A DNA stretch of 18,810 bases from Deltaproteobacteria bacterium (GTDB taxonomy: Bacteria; Desulfobacterota; GWC2-55-46; JADFVP01). The stretch spans positions 1-18,810 of the forward strand of contig JAJRYL010000340.1 of the NCBI GenBank assembly GCA_024275855.1, in the 5' to 3' direction. Of this stretch, positions 1 through 7,326 are shown piece by piece (the first letter of the stretch is position 1; each line of letters opens with the position of its first letter). The position numbers and the translations under genes were made by a program. The notes under the pieces are model-generated. The model saw only the letters and a list, made by a program, of their open reading frames with translations, made no database searches and had not been told where the DNA came from.

Positions 1-1125
1 AACAAAACCTACCTCTGCGTCGGTCATACCCGGATATAGCGGAAGGCTTATAATCGTTTCGAACATTCTATCCGCTACCGGAAAATCTTCATCGCCAACG
101 CCAAAGGTCTTTTTATAAAAGGGGTGCTTGTGGAGCGGAATGAAATGCACGCTGGTCGAAACTCCGGCAAGCTTCAACTCTTCCATTATAGCCGCCCTAT
201 CTATACTAAACGCAACGGTTTTAAGGCGTACGACGTACAGATGCCAGGACGAAATCCTGTCCGGCTTAACCACAGGTGTGGTCATTATATCAGATATACC
301 CATAAACGCTTCACAATATCTTTGCGCTATATCCATTCTTTGCCGCCACATCCATTCAAGCTTTTTTAGCTGCACAAGCCCGAGCGACGCCTGAATATCC
401 GTCATATTATACTTATACCCAAGCTCAACCACTTCGTAGAACCAGGCCCCCTCTTTCGAATACCTGTTACACGCGTCACGCGATATTCCGTGCAACCGCG
501 CCGTCTTCATGCTCCGTGCCCACTCGTCACAAGAGGTAACGGCCATTCCGCCCTCTCCGGTAGAGAGCGTTTTAGTGGCATAAAAACTGAAACAGGTAAT
601 GTCCCCTATGCCGCCTACCGGAGCGCCCTTGTACCAGGCCGGCAGGCTGTGCGCGGCATCCTCGACCAGGTAGATCGATTTTGGCGAGGCTAAAGAGCGC
701 AACTCGTCCATGTCGCACGGCTGTCCGGCGTAATGGACAGGAATAATAACCCTGGTACGCGGAGTAATGGCTCGCTCTACAGCCTCGGGGTCTATATTCC
801 CTGTCGTCTCCTCAACATCTACTATAACCGGAGTAGCGCCTGTATAACAGACCGCCTCCGCAGTCGCGGTAAAGGTAATATCGGGCACTATTACCTCATC
901 TCCCCTGCCAACGCCAAGCGCCCTTAACGCAAGGTGCAGCGCGGAGGTACATGAGTTCATGGATACAACGTGCCCGACACCGAGATACTCTTTAAGCTCC
1001 TGCTCGAACTTCAATGTCTTGGGGCCCATAGTAAGCCACCCCGAGCGAAGTGTGTCAACTACCTCGTTTATCTCTTCATCGGTAATGTGCGCCCTGTGAA
1101 AAGGCACCTCCATAAGGCTTTGCAT
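1..1125 (-). CDS. DegT/DnrJ/EryC1/StrS family sugar aminotransferase (3' end cut by window edge)
   Basis: This PLP-dependent enzyme transfers an amino group, usually from glutamate, to the keto carbon of a nucleotide-linked 4-keto-6-deoxy sugar in the cytoplasm. The frame is open from the ATG at 1125 to base 1, giving 375 residues, and the family usually has about 370-390, so only a few C-terminal residues are missing. The N-terminus reads EEINEVVDTLRSGWLTMGP, typical of the family. DEVIVPDITF follows at about 77-86. The Schiff-base lysine is expected at K185 in FSFYATKTLSTGEGG, with the ED pair at 155-156. GAGGG seven bases before the ATG supports this start over M5. It is the last gene of the visible operon. 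It is a paralogue of the aminotransferase domain at 15111-16508 but has no CBS extension. The exact sugar substrate cannot be read from sequence; an ArnB- or PglE-like role is possible. Confidence 0.93.
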   Translation of the reverse strand, partial: MQSLMEVPFHRAHITDEEINEVVDTLRSGWLTMGPKTLKFEQELKEYLGVGHVVSMNSCTSALHLALRALGVGRGDEVIVPDITFTATAEAVCYTGATPVIVDVEETTGNIDPEAVERAITPRTRVIIPVHYAGQPCDMDELRSLASPKSIYLVEDAAHSLPAWYKGAPVGGIGDITCFSFYATKTLSTGEGGMAVTSCDEWARSMKTARLHGISRDACNRYSKEGAWFYEVVELGYKYNMTDIQASLGLVQLKKLEWMWRQRMDIAQRYCEAFMGISDIMTTPVVKPDRISSWHLYVVRLKTVAFSIDRAAIMEELKLAGVSTSVHFIPLHKHPFYKKTFGVGDEDFPVADRMFETIISLPLYPGMTDAEVGFV

Positions 1126-1172
1126 TAAAATACCCTCTATTATTCCAACCAGCCTACACTAATAACCATAGG

Positions 1173-1188
1173 TACGGTCGGCACCGTA
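1173..1188 (-). other. Small hairpin in the 64-bp gap after the GT2 gene
   Basis: A perfect 6-bp inverted repeat, TACGGT and ACCGTA, encloses a 4-base loop. It starts one base after the TAG stop of the upstream glycosyltransferase gene. No T-run follows on the coding strand, so it does not look like a classical intrinsic terminator. It could be a weak RNA stability or attenuation element, or chance. Confidence 0.3.
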
Positions 1189-1189
1189 G

Positions 1190-2377
1190 CTACTCTATAC
1201 TCTCGGCACTCGAATATTTAGAGATTCTTACACCTCTAAGAGCCGTAAACAGGCCAAGAACGAAACCAACATTAGCAACAATAAAACTAAAAATCTGGGA
1301 TGCTGGAAATAATCTTCTACCGGTTACCTCTAAACCAAAACCGAGAACACCAAGAAGAACGAGTAGGACCTGCAAATACCAGAAGAGAGCAAAACCACCG
1401 GAATGGTACGACAACGCCCAACTCGACAGCAGGTTGGCAACTATAAAAAACGGACTTAACCACCTGAGAAGTTTATGCGAAACGATGCTAAAAGATATAC
1501 CGGGGTACTTAAACGGATTCAACAGTTGCGTGCGCCGTAAAAAACCGACTACGTCGAGCGCCACCATTCTTGTGCGTGCCTTAATCTCTCCGGTTACCGA
1601 TTTGGTGACAATATCGGTTGCCCTGGCGTTCGGGTCGGAAAGAACCCTGAAACCCCGCGACACAACCTCAAGCGGAAGCACGCAATCAATATCTTCCGTT
1701 AAGGCAATAGGCTTGTACAGTGACGACCTAACGGAGATACACGCCCCTGTGCCAACGGCCAGAATACCCAAAACACTCTCTACACGCCTCAGCGCCAGCT
1801 CGTACCTCCAGTAAAAGCCCATAGAGGCGCTCACGGATGTATCCCCAACTCCCACCCAGCCAAGCTCTCCGCTTACAAGCCCTGTTGCCGGGTCATTGTA
1901 ATTTTCGACTATATTACGGAGAAAATCGCTCTCGAACACTGTCTCGGCATCGGTAAAAACAAGAATCTCTCCCTTAGCCTCCGAAGCCCCGAGATTGTGC
2001 GCATTGGCGCGGCCTTTCTGCGGCACAACCTCTAAAACCCGTACATCGTGCCCGGAACAGGTAAAGGCAGAGGCCGTTTTAACCGTATCGTCCGTAGAGC
2101 CGTCAGAGACTACAAGCACCTCTATAGGCCCGGAATAATCAGATTCGAAAATATTCTTTATACGTGCCGATATTTTTTTTCCCTCATTATGCGCCGCCAC
2201 TATAACCGTAATACTCCGGGCGGCCCCCCCGGAAGACGCACTCGACGAACCGGCTGCACGAGGTTCGGTTTTCAAAGATACTGCTTTTTTCAAAAGCAGA
2301 AGTAGCCCTAAATAACCGCCATAGACGTAGAGCACGACACCAAGGCTTACTATCCATAAAATAAAGAGGTAAAACAT
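1190..2377 (-). CDS. Membrane-associated family 2 glycosyltransferase (poly-GlcNAc/cellulose synthase-like)
   Basis: A 395-residue GT2 enzyme with membrane segments at both ends. One helix lies at about residues 2-30, and two or three helices lie between about 305 and 380. The catalytic domain (about 55-270) begins with SITVIVAAHNEG. It shows the nucleotide-binding VVSDGSTDDT (91-98), the DxD-like FTDAE (141-145), and TED (227-229) as the candidate catalytic-base region. A basic KARTRMV stretch (266-272) replaces the QxxRW of true processive synthases. The layout resembles PgaC/IcaA-type transferases, but at 395 residues it has fewer membrane helices than full synthases, so it may add a single sugar at the inner membrane. 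GAGGAA seven bases before the ATG supports the start. It sits between another GT2 and an aminotransferase. Donor and acceptor are unknown. Confidence 0.9.
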   Translation of the reverse strand: MFYLFILWIVSLGVVLYVYGGYLGLLLLLKKAVSLKTEPRAAGSSSASSGGAARSITVIVAAHNEGKKISARIKNIFESDYSGPIEVLVVSDGSTDDTVKTASAFTCSGHDVRVLEVVPQKGRANAHNLGASEAKGEILVFTDAETVFESDFLRNIVENYNDPATGLVSGELGWVGVGDTSVSASMGFYWRYELALRRVESVLGILAVGTGACISVRSSLYKPIALTEDIDCVLPLEVVSRGFRVLSDPNARATDIVTKSVTGEIKARTRMVALDVVGFLRRTQLLNPFKYPGISFSIVSHKLLRWLSPFFIVANLLSSWALSYHSGGFALFWYLQVLLVLLGVLGFGLEVTGRRLFPASQIFSFIVANVGFVLGLFTALRGVRISKYSSAESIE

Positions 2378-2415
2378 TGTATAATTCCTCGAAAAGAGTA
2401 TACCGTTCTTTACCG

Positions 2416-2453
2416 GTCATTCAGGCTTTATGATAACCTAAACCCTGAATGAC
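2416..2453 (-). repeat. Perfect 10-bp inverted repeat spanning the stop codon of the upstream GT2 gene
   Basis: Arms GTCATTCAGG (2416-2425) and CCTGAATGAC (2444-2453) pair perfectly around an 18-base interior. On the coding strand one arm lies in the last codons of the GT2 gene at 2438-3418 and the other lies in the 60-bp gap before the next gene, so the TAG stop falls in the loop. No T-run follows, so I do not call a terminator. An RNA stability or expression-tuning role is only an inference. Confidence 0.45.
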
Positions 2454-3418
2454 GCAACCACCGTCTCTTTATAAGAGTTCAACTGCTCCATAAAGCTCCT
2501 GTACTCAGAGCGCCTGAAAGGCAGCCGTATCAACCCGTAAGCCGCCTTGCCCGAAAGAGAAATAATAAGCATAGCACGAAGCGCCACAAGCGTTAAATAA
2601 CCGTGATGCTTTTTAAAATAATAGAACTCACCCCTGTACCGCTCTGGAGAGATTTTACCGAAAGCCGGCTTAAGGCTCTGCCCCTCGTAATGGATTACAG
2701 GTGTGGAGGGAAGCAGAAAAATCTTCCAGCCGGCTTCGCCAATACGCTTGCAGAGGTCGATATCTTCGGAATACAGAAAGAAGCCTTCATCAAAAAGCCC
2801 AACCCCCGCCATCGCCTCTCTTCTTAAAAACATAAAAGCGCCGGGAATTATCTCAACCTCTTTTTCGAACTCCACACTATCGTACGACTCTATATAAGAG
2901 GCGGCCTGCCTGTCTACCACCCTTGCTACAGCCTTTATAACCGGCCTTAAAAAAGAGAACCTCAATAGCCTTTTAAGGCCGAAAAAATGGTAGAACTCCG
3001 TCTTAAGGTTTGGCAGCAGATGAGTTGTGCTCTGTACCGAACCGTCGGAATTAAGAAGCATGTAACTAAGAGCACCGGCCTCGGCTCTCTTTTCCATAAA
3101 GGCTATCGCCTGAGAAACGGGGTCTTCCGTTAGCAGCGTATCGGGGTTGAGCAGCAGCAGATAACGCCCGCGACTTAAGGCCGCACCCTGATTATTCGCC
3201 CTGGCGAAACCCCTGTTATCCCTGTTCGCTATTATGGAAATATCTGGATACGTCTTTTTTAAAGCATCTACCGTTGAATCTTTTGAGGCGTTGTATACAA
3301 CTATAATCTCGTAACTCACTCCCTTTACGCTCTTTTTTATCGAACCGATACACTCAAGCAGAAGCTTCCTCACATTGTAGCTTACTACTATTATAGAAAC
3401 GTCAGGTAAAGGTTTCAT
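2438..3418 (-). CDS. Family 2 glycosyltransferase, WbbL/rhamnosyltransferase-like
   Basis: A 326-residue GT2 enzyme that probably adds a deoxyhexose such as rhamnose to a lipid-linked oligosaccharide on the inner face of the cytoplasmic membrane. It shows VSIIVVSYN near residue 7, NRGFARANNQG (68-78), the metal-binding LLNPDT (89-94), and the family-typical PGAFMFLRREA followed by VGLFDEGFFLYSEDIDLCKR. A weakly hydrophobic segment near the C-terminus (TLVALRAMLIISLSG) may help membrane association. One residue is odd: the usual VVDNAS is VVYNAS here, so the conserved Asp that contacts the nucleotide base is Tyr42. The Wzy-like gene ends 12 bp upstream, and no strong ribosome-binding site is visible before the ATG. 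A long inverted repeat covers its stop codon. The assignment to GT2 is firm; the sugar specificity is inferred. Confidence 0.93.
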   Translation of the reverse strand: MKPLPDVSIIVVSYNVRKLLLECIGSIKKSVKGVSYEIIVVYNASKDSTVDALKKTYPDISIIANRDNRGFARANNQGAALSRGRYLLLLNPDTLLTEDPVSQAIAFMEKRAEAGALSYMLLNSDGSVQSTTHLLPNLKTEFYHFFGLKRLLRFSFLRPVIKAVARVVDRQAASYIESYDSVEFEKEVEIIPGAFMFLRREAMAGVGLFDEGFFLYSEDIDLCKRIGEAGWKIFLLPSTPVIHYEGQSLKPAFGKISPERYRGEFYYFKKHHGYLTLVALRAMLIISLSGKAAYGLIRLPFRRSEYRSFMEQLNSYKETVVASFRV

Positions 3419-3430
3419 GAGTAAAGTCGG

Positions 3431-4765
3431 TCAATTACTGCGTATTTTGTCAGTAGAATCCAAAAAGAAAGTAAGGGCCATAAAGATACTGACGAGAGGT
3501 ATTATAGGAAAATGAAGAAATGCCGGGAACATTGTAAAGACGAGCCCTATGGATATCACCCCTCCGATGAGCGCAAGACTCGCTCTTTTTGTCTCGGTAG
3601 ATAACGCGTTTTTATAAACTCTTCTAATCTGCGACAGCACATAAACGCCGATACCGAAAATAAAAGATGCGGAGATAAAACCTGTCTCGTAAAGCACATT
3701 CAGAAAGAAGTTTGGCGCGCTCGATATCTGCATCTGCTTTGCCGCCGTATAACTGCCCACTTCAAACTCGCTGCCGAAACCGTGCCCTACCAGCAGGTAT
3801 GGAAAATCGAACGAGTCTCTGAAAATAGTGTAGTATGTGCTCAGCCTGCCCGCATACGACGACCCCTCGTGCAGGCTCTCCACGCTCAACCTGTTGGTGA
3901 TTATGCTCACCAGGCTCATATTCTCGAACACATCACTCCTCCACATGTAGCCTACGGCAGACAGAACCAGCAGAAGAACCACAGCCATGCTCAATACCTT
4001 TTTAAAATTTAGATTATAATACTTTCTCGAAGGCGCTATATAGATAAAAGAGACCGCAACGCCGAGCCAAATACTTCTGTAAGAACCGAGCACGGTAATA
4101 AGCAACCCGAGCAGAAGAAGCGTCAGCAACACCTTCTTTTCAATATTTTTCTCTGAATGGATAAAGTACGCAAAGAGCATCGGGCAGAGCAACGCAACCA
4201 TAAAATCGGTCAACCTGCCAAGAAGAACGGTGCCGTACCTGAGCTTGAAAAAATAAATCGACCCGAACTTAAGGTATAAAAGGATTGCCGGAAGAAAGTT
4301 TACGAAAATCCATATCGACAAAAGTATATAGAGCAGCCGCACCTGATTGCGATCTTTTAAAATATAACCGGTAACAAAGAAAAAGAATAAACCTTCCACA
4401 AACGGGAATAGAGCCGCCAACACCTCGTTAACCGGATGCCCGAGAATAACGCCCAAAACAGAAGAGAAGAGCAAAAACGGTATGAGTAAAAGCAGTGCCT
4501 TGTCTACGGGTGTTTTGAAACGTCGCGCGCCTGCGGGCTTTACGCATTTATGAAACAGTAAAGCGTTAAGCACGATACCCATAGTAAGCAGGCTGAAACC
4601 TACCCTGATCTTTGCCTCTTCAAAGCCTTGCATATTTATTACCAGAAAGCTGTACACGGGATTATACATCAACAGCATACCGGTGACGAGTCCGTACACC
4701 GGACGAGACACGGTTAGAAGAACCGCCAGAACTACAACGGCAAGGAGCAATATTATAGCCATCAC
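3431..4765 (-). CDS. O-antigen ligase/polymerase family (WaaL/Wzy) membrane protein
   Basis: A 444-residue, very hydrophobic protein with about ten to twelve predicted membrane helices. In this family the enzyme either polymerises repeat units on undecaprenyl-diphosphate or ligates the finished glycan to lipid A-core or a protein at the periplasmic face. Diagnostic parts are LGSYRSIWLGVAVSF in the middle, and a large loop with SSYAGRLSTYYTIFRDS, LLVGHGFGSEF and PNFFLNVLYETGFI, the usual positions of the conserved Arg and the N-x-x-L-x-x-L-x-E-x-G motif. The start is either the GTG at 4765 or the adjacent ATG at 4762; GAGG upstream fits both. The methyltransferase gene ends 12 bp upstream. Polymerase and ligase cannot be separated by sequence alone; beside a Wzx flippase gene a Wzy role is reasonable. 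Confidence 0.88.
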   Translation of the reverse strand: MMAIILLLAVVVLAVLLTVSRPVYGLVTGMLLMYNPVYSFLVINMQGFEEAKIRVGFSLLTMGIVLNALLFHKCVKPAGARRFKTPVDKALLLLIPFLLFSSVLGVILGHPVNEVLAALFPFVEGLFFFFVTGYILKDRNQVRLLYILLSIWIFVNFLPAILLYLKFGSIYFFKLRYGTVLLGRLTDFMVALLCPMLFAYFIHSEKNIEKKVLLTLLLLGLLITVLGSYRSIWLGVAVSFIYIAPSRKYYNLNFKKVLSMAVVLLLVLSAVGYMWRSDVFENMSLVSIITNRLSVESLHEGSSYAGRLSTYYTIFRDSFDFPYLLVGHGFGSEFEVGSYTAAKQMQISSAPNFFLNVLYETGFISASFIFGIGVYVLSQIRRVYKNALSTETKRASLALIGGVISIGLVFTMFPAFLHFPIIPLVSIFMALTFFLDSTDKIRSN

Positions 4766-4777
4766 GCAGACACCTCT

Positions 4778-5491
4778 TTAACGGCTGCCTTTACTTAGAA
4801 CGAACTCGCTGAAATGGTAACAGTTGAGACCGAGAAAGATGCTCCGAAGCAGCTTTTTAACAAAGGCCTGCGATTCAAGTTCTGTAAAATGAGTCATCTG
4901 CAGTGCAGAGTCCCGCACCACCTCAAGCATACCGAAACCACCGCGCAGCAGCGCCCTGTTTATAGAAGCGTGAGAAAAAGTGTACGGATGCTCCTTGTCC
5001 TTATGGATATACCGGTACAGGTAAAGCGGGCCGGAAAAAACATTAAGCCCTACGTAAACTATCCCGTCTTTCTTAACCACCCGTCTAATTTCCGATAAAA
5101 CCGTCTCAAGAGACTCTACATGGTCAAGAACGTTACGAGCTATTACTATATCAAAGGTATCGTCTTCGTAACCGAGCTCTTCGGCCTTTGCCTGCTTCCA
5201 TATCACATCCTGATTAAGCACGTCCGCAAACTCGGTGGTGTACATATCAGCCAACGGGTCTACGGCGTGCCTGTTCCTTGACGGAAAAAAATCTATCAGC
5301 TGTGTTGCGCCTCCGCCTATCTCAAGCACTGTCAGGCCGGGGTTGCTGCAATCAATATAGCTGGAGAGCAGCCTCTGTAAAAGTAACGACCTCTGCTCTA
5401 TCTTCTTCCTGTATTCGGTATCGGTTATATCTTCTTTTTTTTCAAGCCAGTGAATCGGCTCAAGTTTTTGCGCGTCTTCCCATTTTGACAT
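4778..5491 (-). CDS. Class I SAM-dependent methyltransferase (Methyltransf_11-like)
   Basis: A 237-residue soluble protein with a Rossmann-type methyltransferase core. Motif I is VLEIGGGATQ (55-64). The acidic residue that binds the SAM ribose is probably in HAVDPL. DTFDIVIARNVLDHVES corresponds to motifs II/III, and IRRVVKKDGIVYVGLNVF is the usual post-motif strand. Such enzymes in polysaccharide loci usually O- or N-methylate a sugar or cap a chain end; the acceptor is not identifiable here. It lies nine bases after the GT4 gene and 12 bp before the polymerase/ligase gene. It is not closely similar to the other methyltransferase at 11914-12750. The ATG at 5491 is preceded by AGGAAAG at rather long spacing. 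Confidence 0.9.
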   Translation of the reverse strand: MSKWEDAQKLEPIHWLEKKEDITDTEYRKKIEQRSLLLQRLLSSYIDCSNPGLTVLEIGGGATQLIDFFPSRNRHAVDPLADMYTTEFADVLNQDVIWKQAKAEELGYEDDTFDIVIARNVLDHVESLETVLSEIRRVVKKDGIVYVGLNVFSGPLYLYRYIHKDKEHPYTFSHASINRALLRGGFGMLEVVRDSALQMTHFTELESQAFVKKLLRSIFLGLNCYHFSEFVLSKGSR

Positions 5492-5500
5492 TAAACGTTT

Positions 5501-6634
5501 CTACTTTCCTATTCCCTCAAAGAGGTTCATTGTTTCAACGGCACACCTCTGCCATGAAAAAGAGGCCGCCCTCTCCTTACCTTTACTCACCATCTCTAAA
5601 CTCAGCTCTTTACTGCCAACCACCCTGTCTATCGCTTCGGCCATCTCGACCGGGTCGGTAGGGTCGTTCAACAAGATAGCAGCGTCTCCTACAACCTCCG
5701 GCAAAGACGACATATTGCTTGTAATTACCGGCGTGCCCACGTACATAGCCTCAAGCGGAGGTATGCCAAACCCCTCATACAGAGACGGATATATAAAAAG
5801 ATCCGCTCTGTCGTAAAGAGCAAGCAGCTCTTTGTCGTCTATATATTGCAACCACCGCACCTTACCGGCTACTGAGAATTTTTCCGCCGTCTCCATAATA
5901 TCAATATACGGAAACGAAAGGTTTTTTCCAACAATAACAAGCGTCGCGTCGCTACCCTTACTTCCAGAACTCAGTGAAAAAGCCTCTATCAGGGTAGGTA
6001 CATTTCTTCTGTTCGCTATCAACCCAACGTAAAGCACAACCGTACCTTTCAGGCCGTGTTTAGCCGATATATCCAGACCCTCAAGTCCGTCCACCTGTCC
6101 GAACACCGGGTCCACCGAAAGGTAAGTCACGTGAATCTTGCTCTTGTCCGTATCGTAAAACCTGAGTATCTCTTTTTTTGAACTTTTAGAACCTGTAAGA
6201 ATAATATCGGCTTTTCTCACAGTAGCCCCTGTTATCATCCTGTACATAATGCGCTCCTTTAACGGATACCAGTCCGGGTGCGATATATACGAAATGTCAA
6301 AGATAGTAACTACGTTTGCGCCCCCAACCTTACGCAGCGGCAGAGTGTACGAAGGAGAAAAAAAGAGGTCTTGACCGCCAAGCCTGGCCACGGCGGAAGG
6401 AAGATAAACGTTCTCCCACACAACGCTTATATTCAGACTTTTCGGGCAGGGCACAAGCACAGGCTCAACGTTTGAAGACGAGAGAAAAGCGTCCGCCGGA
6501 ATCTCTCTTCTAAAGAGCACATTATACTTATGCCCGGGAAACCTCTTTACCCATATAGAGAGGATATTTGCCATATACCTGCCAACGCCTGTCCTTCTCC
6601 CCTCCATGCAACTGCCGTTAATAGTAATAATCAT
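5501..6634 (-). CDS. GT4-family glycosyltransferase (GT-B fold)
   Basis: A 377-residue retaining glycosyltransferase, probably at the cytoplasmic face of the inner membrane. It builds the lipid-linked repeat unit from a nucleotide sugar. The N-terminal acceptor domain opens with the family hallmark INGSCMEGRRTGVGRYMANIL, which fixes the start at the ATG at 6634. The C-terminal donor domain shows GTVVLYVGLIANRRNVPTL and the EX7E motif YEGFGIPPLE with E287 and E295, followed by GTPVITSN. Length and motif spacing are normal for GT4 (mannosyl/rhamnosyl/GlcNAc transferase relatives). It starts three bases after the stop of the frameshifted DUF218 gene, so it may depend on ribosomes arriving from that gene. 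The transferred sugar is unknown. Confidence 0.94.
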   Translation of the reverse strand: MIITINGSCMEGRRTGVGRYMANILSIWVKRFPGHKYNVLFRREIPADAFLSSSNVEPVLVPCPKSLNISVVWENVYLPSAVARLGGQDLFFSPSYTLPLRKVGGANVVTIFDISYISHPDWYPLKERIMYRMITGATVRKADIILTGSKSSKKEILRFYDTDKSKIHVTYLSVDPVFGQVDGLEGLDISAKHGLKGTVVLYVGLIANRRNVPTLIEAFSLSSGSKGSDATLVIVGKNLSFPYIDIMETAEKFSVAGKVRWLQYIDDKELLALYDRADLFIYPSLYEGFGIPPLEAMYVGTPVITSNMSSLPEVVGDAAILLNDPTDPVEMAEAIDRVVGSKELSLEMVSKGKERAASFSWQRCAVETMNLFEGIGK

Positions 6635-6637
6635 ATA

Positions 6638-6961
6638 TTATGCCAAACAGAAAAGAGCAACGGGCAGAGTTTCCATTGCGGTAAAGTAAGAGGTCTTATC
6701 TATAAAAAAGAGTTTAATCCAGTAGTATACGAGGCCGCCGTACTCGTGCAGAACGTGGCTTCTTGTATCGGCGTCCATCCACCACTTCCACGGCCTGTAG
6801 CTGTCAAAACGGGTTCCGACAACCTTAAGCGTCACCCCGGACGGCAACAGGCTTTTAAACGCCAATCGCGCTCTTCGCGTATGGTACTTCGACGTTACTA
6901 CAATGACCGACCGTATTCCGCTCATTTTAAGATAGTCGCCAACAACAGCAGCTTCATCCAT
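6638..6961 (-). CDS. DUF218 gene, 3' frame (C-terminal half)
   Basis: This frame holds the C-terminal half of the DUF218 domain, including TSKYHTRRA. The ATG at 6961 is an internal methionine of the conserved GNTMDEA motif, not a likely true start: homologous sequence continues upstream in the same frame to the A10 run at 7009-7018. The TAA stop lies three bases before the GT4 gene. Confidence 0.6.
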   Translation of the reverse strand: MDEAAVVGDYLKMSGIRSVIVVTSKYHTRRARLAFKSLLPSGVTLKVVGTRFDSYRPWKWWMDADTRSHVLHEYGGLVYYWIKLFFIDKTSYFTAMETLPVALFCLA

Positions 6962-6990
6962 TGTGTTGCCTACAACCGCATCAAGAAGTA

Positions 6991-7326
6991 CTATGTCGGA
7001 CTTTGGAATTTTTTTTTTACCAGGAGCTTCGCGAAAAGCTCCTGCCTGCTCTCAAGCCGTATACCCTCGCGCGCGTATTCAACTTCATACCCGTAAAGAG
7101 CCGGCTTTGTAAGTATTATCTTGCCTGCATAACCCGCGTTATAGAGCGCAGCCGCCTCTTTCGGCCTGTCGGGCTCAAGCCCCGAAAGAACCACTATAAC
7201 CCCGGACTTTTCAGGCGTATCTTGCGACACCAGCACCCTGCCGGCTACCGCAACGAAGAGTACTGCTGAAACGACAAAAAGAGAAAACAGAACTTTATAT
7301 CTCTTAAGCGCAATTTTTCCGCTCAT
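6991..7326 (-). CDS. DUF218 gene, 5' frame (membrane anchor and N-terminal half)
   Basis: This is the translated form if no slippage occurs, 111 residues. It has one N-terminal membrane segment followed by the first part of the DUF218 fold. It runs out of frame after the lysine codons of the A10 run and stops eight codons later. The product lacks the second half of the active domain and would probably be inactive. The ATGA overlap with the upstream gene supports the ATG at 7326 as a real start. Confidence 0.65.
   Translation of the reverse strand: MSGKIALKRYKVLFSLFVVSAVLFVAVAGRVLVSQDTPEKSGVIVVLSGLEPDRPKEAAALYNAGYAGKIILTKPALYGYEVEYAREGIRLESRQELFAKLLVKKKFQSPT
7009..7044 (-). promoter_or_regulatory. 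Candidate slippage element: 9-bp stem-loop followed by A10
   Basis: Read on the coding strand, a perfect hairpin (arms CAGGAGCTT and AAGCTCCTG, 6-base loop, bases 7044-7021) is followed after two bases by ten A (7018-7009), the longest single-base run I saw in the window. The gene changes frame exactly here. The spacing resembles an intrinsic terminator with A replacing U. Nascent-RNA stem-loops just upstream of slippery A or U runs are known to stimulate transcriptional slippage. The structure is seen directly; the function is inferred. Confidence 0.5.

Larger units (their letters stand above)
6638..7326 (-). pseudogene. ElyC/SanA/YdcF (DUF218) membrane protein, interrupted by a -1-type frameshift at an A10 run
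   Basis: Two overlapping frames together make one DUF218 protein. The 5' part (from the ATG at 7326) holds a membrane anchor at about residues 10-30, VIVVLSG, a PKEAAALYNAGYAGKIILTK segment, and ends in KKKFQSPT followed by a stop. The 3' part carries the rest of the domain: KIPKSDIVLLDAVVGNTMDEA, then VIVVTSKYHTRRARLAF, matching the family's nTxxEA and TSxYHxxRA motifs. Adding one A to the ten-A run at 7009-7018 (or a -1 ribosomal slip there) gives 690 bases, a 229-residue protein of normal length. The start overlaps the upstream radical SAM stop as ATGA. DUF218 proteins are linked to envelope and glycan homeostasis; the reaction is not established. It may be a pseudogene, an indel error, or a gene decoded through slippage. 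Confidence 0.75.

Noticed and set aside
2170..2179. T8 run inside the GT2 gene at 1190-2377 as a second slippery contingency site
   Set aside because: The gene is intact across the run and no alternative frame continues with family motifs, so there is no sign that slippage matters here.
6530..7096. A 188-codon open frame on the plus strand
   Set aside because: It lies over the GT4 and DUF218 genes, has no recognisable domain, and is best explained as a shadow of minus-strand coding sequence.
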